Origin: Hetaerina americana
Lineage: Eukaryota > Arthropoda > Insecta > Odonata > Calopterygidae
Length of the DNA stretch: 64,000 nt
Reading direction: 5' to 3'
Assembly: GCA_022747635.1 (NCBI GenBank)
Contig: JAKTNV010000004.1
Coordinates: 83,054,552 to 83,118,551 of the forward strand
The translations under genes and the position numbers were made by a program. Positions 1-11,775 of the stretch are shown here, piece by piece. Positions within the stretch are counted from its first letter, which is position 1; every line of letters starts with the position of its first letter. The notes below the pieces were generated by a model, which saw nothing but the letters and a program-made list of their open reading frames with translations, was not told the origin of the DNA and did not search any database.

Positions 1-899
1 GTGGTCAAGTCCAAACTCCGGGTCTCCTTCCTGCGTCCTTCCCTCTCCCTTGCTGCTCCCTTCCGTCTGCTCTTCTTCCTCCAGTAACCCACTTCCACCC
101 TCTCCAAATGGCTCAAGAGTCTCGGGGGGCTGGGACTCTCATACTTTTCCTCCCGTCACTCCATCTCGGGAATATATGACTAAACTTTGAATCTTTGAAG
201 GAATTTGTCGAGGTCTAAGAGTTTCAGGAAGACGGAATTAATCTAAGGGAGACGAGGAACAAATATGTTTCGTTCATAAAAAATATGTAACTCGGAAATC
301 GTGTGAAGGACCTCCATAACCATGTAATACGAAAAGATTCTCGTCGTAAAATTCGAGTCTTTGCTAAATGAATCACAAAAGTGTATTATTTTCAAGAATT
401 TAAAGGAAACTATGATTATGTGAATCCCTAGAGTGAAGTAAATCTGAGCGGACCATGTGTAAGGATATAATCAGGTGCCAAAATGAGGAAATTATCATAA
501 CAAGTTGAGGGATTTCGACTATATTTTTATTCTTTAGAATTAAAATCTCGACCCGAAGCAAGGGCTTGAGTCTGTTAATAAAACCTACAACTGTATTAAT
601 GGCAGAAAAGGTTTCGGTACCTAGAATGATGTATAAATGTTAAGGGCAATGAAGTCAGAAAGAATCGATCATCAAAAAAAGAAGAAACTGTGTTCATATG
701 AAGGAGCCTGAACTCTTGGCGAAATTTAAAAAAATAGATTCAAATACGAGAGTAATTTGAAAGGATCTCGGAATCATCACCAGTCTCCCGCATAGTAAAA
801 GAGATCTCTGTAGGAGTTTGCACGTTACTCGTCGGTGCCCTTGGAAGAGATCTATGGTGCCGACGTTTCTCCATTGTTTTTCCTGTGTAGTAAATTGTA
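1..899. other. No recognisable gene
   Basis: The first 170 bases are pyrimidine-rich, and the remainder is AT-rich with no recognisable protein or repeat. Short open frames on both strands at 694-1048 overlap each other and show no family motif. Confidence 0.6.
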
Positions 900-1925
900 A
901 AGATGGAAAAAATGGAAATTTGAGAAGTGATTCAATACTTCGTAAAGAAAGGTATGAAAGCAAAGGTAATTCATGTCGACTTTCAGAACACTCTGAAGGA
1001 CTCTGCTCCTTCACATTCAACGAATGCCAAAAGGACAAACGAGATTAAGTTTGGTCTGAACAGCTTAACTGATGATTCGCGCAGTGATTAGCCAAAATGA
1101 GTCACTACCCCAGACATCATTGCAAAATTACATGAAATGATCATGGAGCATCATCGATTGAAAGTTCGAGAAATGGCTTAAGCTGTCGGGATGTCTTCTG
1201 AACGGGCATATCACATTTTAGCAGTGATTATGACAAAATTATCTGCTGGAGAGGTACCGCAAATCTTGACGCAGGACCAAAAACGCATCAGAATGGAAAT
1301 TTCTGAAAAATATTTGACCCATTTTAAAAGCATCCAACGAGATTTTCTGGGATGGTGTGTGACCACAGATGACACTTCGGTCCAATAATATACTTTAGAG
1401 ACAAAATAGAGTCAAATTGGTGGAAATATGTTGATTCACCACCACCAAAGAAAGCAAAGGCAATATGGTTGCCCGGAAAATTGATGGATTCAGTTGGGAT
1501 GCGAAAGAGATTCTGCAGATAGATTATTTTCCTACTGGAAAATACTACACTGACCAAAAGATGCACGAAAAAAGGCTAATTTTGGCAAAAAAGAAAGCCA
1601 TATTTTCTCAAGACAAAGCATGTCCACACACAAGTGTCGCTGCCATGGCAAAAATACGTGAACTAAGATACGAATTGTTGCCACACCTGACTTATTCGCC
1701 CGATTTGGGTCCATCAGATTTCAATCTCTTTCTCAAGCTCAAACTTTTCCTCGTTGGACGGAGATTCCCTTCAAACAAAGAACTAATATACTAAAAAGTA
1801 TTTCGCAAGCCTTAAAATATCTAATTTTTGAGAAGGGATCAACACATTGGAACATGCCTGGACCAATAGAATTAGTTTACAGGGAGATTATATTAAAAAA
1901 TGGAAAAGTTTCACTGAGGTAAGTC
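900..1925 (+). pseudogene. Decayed mariner transposase (M1)
   Basis: A Tc1/mariner DD34D transposase, which would bind its terminal repeats and move the element by cut-and-paste. The reading frame is broken by many stops and frameshifts but the order of the family is complete. The helix-turn-helix half reads VIHVDFQNTLKDSAPSHS and then KVREMA followed by a stop. The linker reads LTQDQKRIRMEISEKYL. The second catalytic Asp lies in QDKACPHTS (about 1610-1640). The third lies in SPDLGPSDFNLF (about 1697-1732). The tail reads HAWTNRISLQGDYIKKW (1850-1902). The first catalytic Asp region reads TTDDTS. The layout resembles the subfamily that gave rise to SETMAR-like elements. The ends have decayed and I could not place terminal repeats. 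Confidence 0.85.
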
Positions 1926-3439
1926 GTTTATTTGCTCTATATTTTAAGGACTTTTCAAATTACCCTCGTTTAAAAAAAATCGGCGCAGAGGATTTTGATC
2001 ATGAAAAAACTGTCGAATTGAATATCTAGACTAACTATTAGCAATTTCAGAAACCTTCTCTTTGCAAACCTACTAGTTATGTGAGAATTATCCATTTCAT
2101 CCCTGTGCCATATTGGAGCCCAGTACTTCCCTTGAAGACGGTGCACTCATTGCCATCGATGGGTTACGTGAGCGAACGTGTGTTCTCGTATTGTTTCGAT
2201 AAAGGAGTGGAACGAAATTCGTTTATTTTAGTCCAGGGACGCCATAAATCGACGCTATTCTACTGTGGCTCAAGGCTGTAGCGAAAAACCCCAGGGGATG
2301 AAGTCGAATCCAATAAAAATCCACGAGCATTTATGGTTGTCGAATATTTTATTGTGACATGCTATAATACTTTTTGGTGGCAATGCTAAGAGTCTTTGTG
2401 TGTGGGGACACAATGTCCTAGAACGGTACACATAACTAAAGCGTTTCATAAATATTTTCTTGAGTGGCTGAAATATAATCTTTGGGGCTATAGTTCAAAT
2501 TAATCTTTGAACTCTTTATCCCAGTAGTTATAAATTATATTTATCCTATCAATTGAACTCTTAGCGAAAAACACCATTATTCATCACAATTTAATTACTA
2601 GTATCCACTCAATATGTCAGTCATCTAATTCCAAAGCGATAAAAAGCTATGATTACATGAAATTAATTGTTTATTAAGTTCATTTATAACGTATTCAACT
2701 GAAAGGGTATAGTACAATAGTAGTAAAAAAACAAAAATTGTCGGCCGATGTACATTTTAACGTGAAATCACTAAAATACTGACAATAGGTAGTATTATAA
2801 TATAATTATTGATAAACGGTATGGTAAATGCTGCTAATTTTGCAAAATTAGGTTGTAATTTCTTTCGCCAAGTTGAATATGTTTTTTGCGTCTCTTTTAC
2901 AGAATTTATAATTTTTTTTGAAACTTCAACGAAGTACTTTCGAATTTCTTCATCAGAAACTAATTGTTACGGCGCAGTCAATTAATACCTCTCCCGATTG
3001 GTTTCTGGTGAACCTTAAATGTTGGTCGAAACGTAACAGGTAGTCAAAGAATGTAGGTAGTTTTAGGAAAATAATTTTTGTAGTTGTAATTCATTTATTT
3101 CATAAGGACGGATAGCGACGATTTACGTGGATGTGTGTGGAAAATCTTATATTTTAATGCGATTTATTCTTACAAATCTCATCTCGAGGACATAATTTTA
3201 ATTACATACCCTTTTGCAGGGGTAAACAAACAACTCAGCTCAGGCGTTTGTTTTGGAAAGATTAGTTGAAAGGAGGGTTTTAAATGGTAGCAAAATATAA
3301 CACAATTCATCTGTATTAGATTTCTATCCTTAATTTTTCATCATAATTGTCTCTCATTTTGATCTAATTGATTTTCACTTGCTATTTACTTTCAAGAGAA
3401 AAATATCGATATTTAGTTGTCTTGTATATACAGGTTGAC

Positions 3440-3444
<5 letters not shown>
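1926..3444. other. No recognisable feature
   Basis: AT-rich non-coding DNA with ordinary CpG density. No coding motif, transposon end or tRNA-like structure was recognised. Confidence 0.5.

Positions 3445-3484
<40 letters not shown>
3445..3484. repeat. (AT)n microsatellite
   Basis: About 20 uninterrupted AT dinucleotides, continuing after a short break into further TA-rich sequence. Confidence 0.97.
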
Positions 3485-3487
<3 letters not shown>

Positions 3488-3899
3488 ATTATATATATGC
3501 TTAGATATATAGCTGGTGAATGTTACTCAAAGTCTTCCTCTACTATGCCAATTTATGCTGTATTCAAATACTATAAAACGAATCCTTTACCAATGTTTTT
3601 ATTGACCAACACATTAATTATTTCTGTGCTTCGTATGATTTTTGGGATGAAGAAAGAACCAGGAAGACGTGTGCACACTACAAGATGAAAGGAGTGACAG
3701 CCAATCTTCAATTTCGTCCCAATAGAGTCTCTGGTCCGCATACGTATTTATTTCAAAAAGCCGAAAAACTTCAATATTATATGTTAAGTATGGAATGCTT
3801 GTGGATATCAGTTAGACTATTTGACAAATAGGAACAACTTAAGAGAGAGCGCGATGAAATAGCACAGTTTTCTGAGAGCGGACAAGGAATTAGAACATA

Positions 3900-4790
3900 A
3901 ATTGATAAAAGAGGGTGGATGGCTTAGAAAATGGAATATGGAAGCAGTAGCAGGAACGACAAGGAAGGAGTGTCCGCAAATTGTAGAGAAAATTATGGGT
4001 GAGGAAAGGAGTTCTACAGCTAGGTACTACAGATGAAAACGGAAACACTTCTAAAAATATTTATCAAAAGCCGTAAACGAAACCATAGGAACAATGAATA
4101 GGAAAAGGATAAGGAAACCTCGGATTACGGACGGCATGATTAGAAAGATGGATGAGAGAAGGGAATGGAAGAATAGTTTGGTAGAAGGAAGTATAAAACG
4201 TTAAATAATAAACTAAGGTAAGAAAAAACAGAGCGAGAGAGGGTTGGTAGAACGGATATTTCTAGGACAAGGAAATTTTACAAAGTAAGGATGAGGTTGT
4301 TGCGCTGTACGGGAAGATGAAAGCACAATCAAGAATTAAGAGATGAGAATCAGAACAGACAATCGAAGATAATTGAACAATTATTATTTGAACCAAGGGA
4401 GTTCCAAGAGTAATGGAATATGTAGAAGGCCCATATGAAAAATATGCTCGGCTGGCAAGCTTAGACATAGAAAGAGAATATGACGTAAATGAGAATATCT
4501 CAGGTCCAAACTTACTCTATGCCGAAATCTCTCGATCGATGGTCAAATAAGGCCGTGGTGTTAGATAATATTCTCGTGGAACTTTTATAAGGTATATATG
4601 TGTGTAAGGTGTAAAATGTGAGACGAAGAGTTTTTATGGATTAATTCGTAAAATTTATGAGGGAGGTATTTTGCTGGGAGATTTCGTCAGATCAGTGATA
4701 GTTCCTATTCCAAACAAGGGGAAGGCAGCCATTTGTGAGGACCACAGAACAGATTAAGATTAAGTTCGCTCATAGTCTTTAAAAGAACTA
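3900..4790 (+). mobile_element. RTE-like LINE fragment (linker to start of RT)
   Basis: A degenerate piece of a non-LTR retrotransposon that recurs in this window. Readable stretches include ECPQIVEKIMGEERSS, RKPRITDGMIRKMDER, EPREFQE followed by a stop, and DIEREYDVNENISGPNLL. The reverse-transcriptase entry motif follows as FVRSVIVPIPNKGKAAICED (about 4684-4743). This corresponds to the segment between endonuclease and reverse transcriptase and the first RT motifs. Frames shift repeatedly, so the copy is dead. The same linker motif appears at 23,955-24,105 and 36,051-36,200. Clade assignment is by general resemblance only. Confidence 0.75.
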
Positions 4791-5519
4791 GCAACCTACC
4801 TTGTATCTCTAGTATGCAAGGAAACAAACTCGCTTACTGTAACTTAAACTGTCTGCTACTTTATTTGGATAAAATATAAAATCTAATGCAAATTTACGCA
4901 TTTAGGTGAATATGTTACAACATAAAATTAAAATAAGCATCTATAAAAGGCTTAATAGCCTAAAAGTTGTAACACGAAGAGGAGAAAAAAACTCAATTAC
5001 AACCACACCAATAGGATTCCAAAAATCGATAGCCATCCAAATTACAAGTGAGCATCGTTAAAGGTGAATTTTTCCGGCGTAACCTCATGAAAGCTACTCA
5101 TCATTTTGAATTAAACTTCGTACTTTTGGTATTTCCAGAATATTTTTTTTTATTTTTACCCGACCGAATTTCTAATATTTAGAAAATTAACGTCATCATT
5201 GGGTGAACATCAATGAAAAGTGAACGTCGTTATCATACTGAAGTTATTATAACTACAATTTGCGTTGCAAGTTCATGTTTGCTGATTTCAGTGTTTCCCA
5301 GAACATTTAAAAACACTTTTGTGTATTTGTTAATTGACCATTAGCTTTTTGTCATAAAAAAATATAAAAGATGAAATATAGTATCTTATATTCCATTTTA
5401 TTATAGGTCTTAAAAATTTAAAAATTAATAACTTAACTTATGGTGATGAAACAAACGAAATCGATTAAGGACTTGAATTCAACTACTTCTTTCCTGCAGT
5501 GGAATTAATTGGAAAATTG
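4791..5519. other. No recognisable feature
   Basis: AT-rich non-coding sequence without recognisable repeats or coding motifs. Confidence 0.5.
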
Positions 5520-5619
5520 TTTATGCCGAATCTTTATGACTCGAAGACGACAGTATTTTCACTACTCGCATACCGACGGGCAAATCTCCTGACACAAAAA
5601 ATATCCGCTTTGAAAATAT

Positions 5620-6250
5620 TGTCATGTTGGCTCCTTGGCTTTGGACAGAAAAACCGGCGGTAAAGGAGAGAGGAGAGAAATATTGGAAATAGTCGATTCC
5701 GCCAGAATCATCTCCAAATATCCCGTCCTTACGATGTCTGCGATCGCCAATGGCGTGACTCAACCGGGAGGGAGGGGGAGGGAAGCGAGGAGATGGGTGC
5801 AGGGAGTGGGGGAAGGGAACCAAGATGAGGGGATACGACGCCGGAAAAAGAACAAGCGAGGGCGAGGATGTGATTCCGAAGAATTGCATCCTCGATTAAT
5901 TTGATAATGGTAAGTAGCGAATTTGAGGGGGGGGGGTTCAAGAGAGTGTGAGGGATGGGAGAGGGAGGGGGTAAAATTCAGGGAGAGAGAGCAAGCTTTT
6001 TCAGCTTTCGCATTCGCGGAGGAAGTGGGGAGAGAGAGGGATGGGGTGGGAGACACATTTGACAGCGGGAACGCGGAATTTCAGAGAGGAATAAAGCAGC
6101 TTCACGAGGCAACCGCCCCTGGGATCTGATGGCACTGCTGCCTTTCCCCCATAACGTCCCTCCACAACTCCCTCCCCCAGAATACTTCTCTCTCTCTATT
6201 CTTATTCCTCGCTTAACTTCGCTGGCAAGTCGCCCAACGAGCAAACCACT
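5620..6250. other. Purine-rich, GC-elevated tract with G-quadruplex motif
   Basis: The plus strand is unusually rich in G and A, including a run of ten G at about 5929-5938. At 5766-5782 it contains four G-runs separated by single A residues, which fits the G-quadruplex pattern. Open frames exist on both strands, but their products are low-complexity (Pro/Ser- or Gly/Arg/Glu-rich) and overlap each other, so no gene is called. It could be a promoter-like or structural tract; nothing in the sequence decides this. Confidence 0.45.
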
Positions 6251-6511
6251 CGGAAAACAACTGGACAGAATATGTTTTATTTTTTTTTAATCTTGACGAT
6301 TTCTTTCTCGACTTATTTTTTGCTTAATATTTCCGAAACAGCCGGCCTCCACTGAATCAGAGGATGTTAGACCTACAACGCATGCGCCACGTTAAAATTG
6401 GTCATAGACGCGACATGGAGTGGCGGCCGGCCTCAGGACTGGGTGTATGCATAGCGATGTTTTCGACAGTGAAATTTGCTTGTCATCATTTGTCGGCCCA
6501 CTTTACTGCTC

Positions 6512-6514
<3 letters not shown>

Positions 6515-6597
<83 letters not shown>
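6515..6597. repeat. Compound (TA)n(CA)n microsatellite
   Basis: About 34 TA repeats (6515-6582) run directly into about seven CA repeats. Open frames through it encode only alternating Ile-Tyr and are artefacts. Confidence 0.97.
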
Positions 6598-6598
<1 letters not shown>

Positions 6599-6691
6599 AA
6601 AACACACTCGATAAATACTGGGTAACGGGATGGTGCGGTGTCTAACGTACAGGCTTCGCACCGAGAGGGTCCGGAGACAACAATTATTTTT

Positions 6692-6890
6692 CAGTGGTAT
6701 CCCAATCCCCACTTGAGGTGACTTGTGGAGAGCACTTTGATTTTGTACGATGTCCGTCGGATGGGACGGACCCCTTGGCGCCTTTCGACAAGAGTGGGCT
6801 AATGCCGGCTCCACCCTTCTTTTCCTATCGATTCCTTATGGCGCAAATGACTTTAGCTGCTACTACTACTCGATAAATGCTTACAAGGAG
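6692..6890 (+). mobile_element. SINE family 1, partial copy
   Basis: This body sequence recurs at 30,728, 37,330 and 49,528: a CAGTGGTATCC start, then CTTGAGGTG, CCGTCCGTCGGATGGGACG, GCTAATGCCGG and GGCGCAAATGAC, ending in an ACTACTACT tail. The tRNA-like head seen in the 49.5 kb copy is missing, as expected for a 5'-truncated retroposon. Confidence 0.85.
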
Positions 6891-7062
6891 TGACACAATA
6901 GATAGCAAGAGAAAGTTTTTAAGGATAAAAAACACACAAAAATGAAATTCACGCCCAGGATGCACAACCGCCTAGAATGTATACCGCTTTGAGTGATATG
7001 TTTTAATATATTTGGCATTTTCTCGTAACCAACATTATTTTTTATATATATAACGATAACGC

Positions 7063-7155
7063 CTCTGAGAGGGCCGAAAGCTCGAACAATTATCCGTGTG
7101 AGTGTCCTTTTAAATGTTGCTATTCTATTCTATTTGTGTTATATTGTGTCAGCCC

Positions 7156-7157
<2 letters not shown>
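7063..7157 (+). repeat. Dispersed repeat ending at a (TA)n tract, copy 1
   Basis: About 95 bp are nearly identical to 27,861-27,952, and both copies end in GTGTCAGCCCAT directly followed by a (TA)n tract. The differences are one rearranged TA/TT position and a 5-bp indel. The head CTGAGAGGGCC...GAAC resembles a degraded hammerhead-ribozyme core of the kind carried by Penelope-like retroelements (inference). It codes for no protein. Confidence 0.75.
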
Positions 7158-7253
<96 letters not shown>

Positions 7254-7330
7254 GATAAATAAATAAATATATATATATATGTGTGTGTGTGTATGCGTGT
7301 GTGTGTGTGTGCGTGTGTGTGTGTGTGTGT
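7158..7330. repeat. Compound (TA)n/(GT)n microsatellite
   Basis: Long TA tracts are broken by a GT and a CA block, then a (GT)n tract with occasional GC runs to 7330, directly abutting a SINE head. Confidence 0.97.
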
Positions 7331-7331
7331 C

Positions 7332-7580
7332 GCGGTAGTCCAGTGGGTAGAGCGTAGGACTGCTGACCATAGGGTCCCGGGTTCGATTCCCGGGCAAGGG
7401 AAGTGATTTTTCGGGTACCAGGTATTCCTGGGAAACCATAACCGGCACAGGGAAAGGAACTGCCCCCCCCTACCCTGATGTGTGAATTTTCACATGCCGT
7501 ATAGGGCTTGGTACTGGGTGATCTCTACCATCACCTACTAAACCGACCTTCGGGTTGATTACTGTGTTTATGGTTTATAT
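7332..7580 (+). mobile_element. SINE family 2, full-length-looking copy
   Basis: A tRNA-derived SINE. The head has a GTGGGTAGAGCG block at the A-box position and a consensus B box GGTTCGATTCC at 7380-7390, which together form an internal RNA polymerase III promoter. The body contains GGCACAGGGAAAGGAACTG, TTTTCACATGCCGTATAGGG and CCGACCTTCGGGTTGATT. Related copies lie at 11,277, 16,582, about 24,290 (poor) and 52,205 (reverse). It is not a functional tRNA: the 3' half does not fold back on an acceptor stem and it continues into the SINE body. Confidence 0.88.
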
Positions 7581-9440
7581 TTCTGGTATTTAGACACTAC
7601 AGGCCATAGATATTATATTTGGTTGGACTTTCAGAACGGCACTGAAAGATGGAGAAGGATTAAGGCAATTTTCGTACTCAATTAAACTATTTTTAACTGT
7701 TAATGTTAAACGTGAGGTTCTTTTTGTGCACATACCAGTTTAACCTCACTTTTTAATGAACTCGTTTTTCTATTTATCATTTTATTTACCTGAAATATTT
7801 CTTAATTTCGTTTATATTTCCTACGAACTCAAATCCTTAAAAAACTACTTTCTGATAGAATGTAGTTTTACTCATGTAGTACTATTTCTCAAAGACCTAT
7901 GAACTTCAAAGGTTAATTGTTTTATTTCCTTAGACTGCGCTCCTCCTATGATTCAGCTCGCCAAAAGGTTTCAACGATGAAAACACCTTGCGGATAAAAT
8001 CTCATGTATAGCTACTTCAAGCCATTGCCAGACATTCAAACCCGACACCTTCTGGGTATTAGTTGATCCTCAGTGAGCAGATGTTGATGGAAACACACTT
8101 TCTATCTTCCGATTCCAAGGACATGCCTGCCTCGAGGGCGCTATGGACCGTCGAATGATATTCCCATAGTAATTTCTTATGTGACCTACTGACCCCGTGG
8201 CGTCCATGGGAAGCAACGGATGCCCCCTTTCCAAATCCATGATCCTCAGGGGCAGCCGGGGGCGGTCGAAGGAGAACGTATCCCGTCGCCTCGTCTTCAA
8301 TGCGATGACATTCCTGGTAATAGGGTGCTTCTTTCACTCTCTGAAATAGAGTGAAAGTGCCAATTCTTCCGCTTGTCAAGGGCGAGGAAGATATCGTATA
8401 TTGTGGAGGAGGGAAGTCAAAAAGGATGGCGCCAAGAAGTTACGGAGTCGGCGCCACTGCAGAGCCTCTTAAAAAAATCCAAGCGTAGGCGGAGATGTTG
8501 GTGGTGCGGATGTAATCGGCAAAGTCACTGATGAAGGCCGCATTGAGAGGCGCCAGCTATTCCGATCCAACCCCTCCTAACCCATTCGTTTTTTATTTAA
8601 CCCCTTCCTCCATCAAATTCAGTGGCTGGGTGGATTTTTTATTACACATTTGTTTCGAAAAAAATTGGAAATCATTCTCCAAGAAAGCCTATGAAATCGG
8701 AAATATAAAAATATGCTACTGTTCGCAAAATCTGCATAATAACCTCCAGGACAAAATGTCATTTATTAAATTCTTTCCATCAAAGGGATAATGTTTTCGT
8801 CTAAAACAGCGTTCATTATCTTCTTTAATATTCGTTATATCTTAATATGAATAAGTTTTCAGAGTACTTATAAAATTCGAGCAGATTTTAGAGTTTTCCA
8901 TGGTATTTTATTGTACGTTAATATTCAACATACAACATGACAGAATGGTCTTCTGAATAGTGTTTTATATTATATGATTCATATAGGGGCAGCTGTATTT
9001 CTATTAAAGACGGTATCCAATACAGCTGTTATTATATAATTTCTCTGTTTCAGTTTTAACGTTGGTGGGAAACTGCTCATTCACCGGCGTTGAAATGATT
9101 TGCTCATTAATTCTTAATTTGGTTTTCTCAGTGGTTTGATCAATTATTTCACCATATCAATCGCGTCCTCATCTCACTAACAATCGTTTGAATTCTGGGT
9201 CTTAGCTATTGTGAATAGTCCTTTGAAGGCGCACAATTAACTCCCTTCCGTTGAACGCGTCAATAAATCTTTCAAAACAAAGTCGAAATGGCTATGGCCT
9301 TATGAAACTTTGGAAATATTTTCCTTTTTTATTTTTCTAATTTTGATACGTTCCGTTATATTCTGATTTTAACTTACTCTCTTAATTCATTTTATGTGTA
9401 TTTATGTAAATATGCATACATAAATATATACATACATACC

Positions 9441-9442
<2 letters not shown>
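7581..9442. other. No recognisable feature
   Basis: Mostly AT-rich DNA. A GC-richer patch at 8,050-8,480 carries two overlapping minus-strand open frames (8059-8379 and 8070-8300) with no recognisable domain, so no gene is called. Confidence 0.5.

Positions 9443-9480
<38 letters not shown>
9443..9480. repeat. (AT)n microsatellite
   Basis: About 19 AT repeats, flanked on both sides by imperfect ATACAT/ACATAT sequence to about 9,550. Confidence 0.97.
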
Positions 9481-9485
<5 letters not shown>

Positions 9486-9689
9486 TAAACACATATAAAT
9501 AAATATATGTATATGTGTATACTCATAAACACATATATATGCATATATTAGGTGTATATAGCCATTCACCAGGGTAAAATGAATTAGTTCTCTAACACTG
9601 ATGAGAGCACCGAGATATTGAAAGTGAATTGCTTTCTCTTTATTTTGTTTCTTTTCTGTGAGAGTGGATGTGCTCTTCGTACCACATAA

Positions 9690-9790
9690 ACAACTTATTG
9701 ATTCACATGGAAATAGATACAAGGAAAAGGATGGGAACACACAAAGTTCAAACACGGGAGGGGTGGGTAAGGCGGAATTCAATAAATCAC
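9690..9790 (+). repeat. Dispersed repeat related to the 28.0 kb foldback arm
   Basis: The stretch with AAGGAAAAGGATGGGAACAC, then GTTCAAACACG and GGCGGAATT, parallels the 28,012-28,180 sequence in the same order. Both loci also lie close to (TA)n tracts. It is probably a diverged copy of the same element. Confidence 0.6.
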
Positions 9791-10278
9791 ATGCGTAAAA
9801 AGGTTTCCTTGACCGGGACTAAATTGTTTTGGATAATTTTGCTCTTAATGAAACTGATCATTTACTCTCCCTTTAGTTCCTTTTGCTATATTAAGTATTC
9901 GTTCATTGATTGATTCTTAGTTGGTTAAATATTCTGACAACTTCCAGTTCTTCAAATTTTATATTTTTTTAAATCGGTAAATAGGATTATGTAGATACAA
10001 TTACAGGCTAAAATTATGTATTTTCATGTAAGATAGAGTGCCTGTTTAGAAACACTCTCGGCGCTGTTCATTGTCAATCATATATACCGGCTAAAGTTCC
10101 AACAGAATGAACGCCCTCTATAATCTTGAGTTCGTATTTCCTTCCGATCCACATCCGTTTCCCTCCGTTTAAATGTGTCAAAATATATCCGAACTCTCCG
10201 ATAAAGCAATCCAAACACTGCAGTGACCTTGAGTGATTACGCCGTCAAACATGCCATAGCCAAAAAAAAGAAATAAAT

Positions 10279-10284
<6 letters not shown>
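9791..10284. other. No recognisable feature
   Basis: AT-rich non-coding DNA with nothing recognised. Confidence 0.5.

Positions 10285-10348
<64 letters not shown>
10285..10348. repeat. (TA)n microsatellite
   Basis: About 32 uninterrupted TA repeats. Confidence 0.97.
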
Positions 10349-10349
<1 letters not shown>

Positions 10350-11276
10350 TGCGTACATATGAATGACTCCAAAACTGTGCGTCACGACTTCTGTGGAGAA
10401 AGCACACTAAATGGGTCAAGGAGGAGTAAAAATAATAGAAAGGAAATTGAAAAATTAAAGATTGGAAATTTTTATTACATTATTAAAGGGAATGCCTCCA
10501 TCCGACATCATGAGGAAGAATACAAATTCATTATGCGTAAGTATTTTCACTGTGTTAGCTCGAGGAACGATTTTATTGTCGGTAATTTAGGCTGTGATCA
10601 AAAGTACAGGTACAATAACTAAGAGGAGAAACATTATCGTTTCTGCAAAAAATCTAAGCCTGTGGCAATAATATCCTCTCCATTTCATTGCCTTTCTGGT
10701 AATAAAGTCAAATCGAAATATTCTGAAAGAACAAACATATGTACTTAAGATATTTTTTCTTAATATCAAGAAGTGCTCTTCCTCTAATAATAGCGTTTTC
10801 TTGTATTCATAATCCCAGCGAACAATGCTTGATTTCGAATGACCGCAATACATTCCTAGGGCGATAAATATCTATCTTTTTTTCGTAGCTGACTTCTCGA
10901 ACTCACATTTCGGTGATTAAATTTACGAATCAGGTTCCGATTTACATTTGGATTCTATTCATTCATAAGCACTAGTATATCTTCATAGTAGGAGGAAAAA
11001 TCATAAAACCTAAATATCGTGACATGAATAAACATAAAAGCATATAACAAATTGTGATTTCTTTACTCTTTCTGCGTTCAATTCAAGAAAACTATCTCTA
11101 TTGCTGCATTTTGATTCCTTCCAAAACAAATGTTTCCTTGATTTTTCTTCCCCCTTTCCAAAAGTCTCCATGACGTCAACATTAAGGTTGTGGCGAGAGA
11201 TACACAAAATGATTTACTGCTCCATACGTCACATTAAATTTGATCCACGGTGACCTATTGTTCATTACATCACGGT
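10349..11276. other. No recognisable feature
   Basis: Short open frames on both strands have no family motif; the stretch is AT-rich non-coding DNA. Confidence 0.5.
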
Positions 11277-11775
11277 GAAGCCAGGCAGTCAAATGGGTAG
11301 AGACCTGGGCTATTGACCTTTGGATCCAGGTTAGATTCCGGATAACCCTTTGTGACACTCTCAGCTCCACCTAAGCTGTGTGATTTTTCGGATATCAGTT
11401 CTTTCTAGGAAGGGGAGAACGTTAGGCAAGTAAGGTAGGTGGAGGAAAAGGGTAGGAATGTTGGGTGGAATTAAGGGAGCTGGAATGTATGCAAAATTGA
11501 AGGAAGGTTTATTCTTGGATAGTGTCTCAGTTTTTGTCTTGTTAGGCGGGGCTGAGAAATGTAACAGTTTTCAGTTCATGTCTATTAATAGCCTAAACTT
11601 AAACGGTAGATTTCCAAATAATAATAGTTTTTCCCGTGAAACTTTAGTCGGCACGGGGGAGGGAACTGATTCCCCTTCCCTGGTCTGTAAATTTCACACG
11701 CTACAATAAGGGTTGGTATTAGGTGAGCTCTATCCTGACCTATCGAACTAACTCTCGGTTTTATAACATACATCA
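11277..11775 (+). mobile_element. SINE family 2 copy split by a LINE 3' end
   Basis: The 5' half (about 11,277-11,420) has the decayed tRNA-like head and the block CTCAGCTCCACCTAAGCTGT that is shared with the 16.6 kb copy. The 3' half (about 11,635-11,775) resumes with CGGCACGGGGGAGGGAACTG and continues into the family tail. The roughly 215 bp between them is a LINE 3' end, so the SINE is the older of the two. Confidence 0.75.
11421..11634 (+). mobile_element. RTE-like LINE 3' end nested in a SINE
   Basis: It encodes the C-terminal signature of the window's main LINE: GRWRKRVGMLGGIKGAGMYA, then LKEGLFLDSVSVFVLL. This matches the 13.1 kb copy (GMLDGMKGGRKYSEMKRDL). It is a heavily 5'-truncated insertion. 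Confidence 0.7.

Noticed and set aside
5521..6244. Overlapping Pro/Ser and Gly/Arg open frames in the purine-rich tract
   Set aside because: Low-complexity products on both strands explained by base composition.
6364..6814. Open frames through the (TA)n tracts encoding Ile-Tyr repeats (also at 7.2, 9.4, 10.2 and 28.2 kb)
   Set aside because: Pure microsatellite translation on both strands; no gene signal outside the repeat.
7332..7400. tRNA gene candidate
   Set aside because: The A/B-box region is the head of a dispersed SINE with several copies; no acceptor stem closes and the sequence runs into the SINE body.
8059..8379. Two overlapping minus-strand open frames as a small gene
   Set aside because: No recognisable domain, no splice or start context, and two frames compete over the same DNA.
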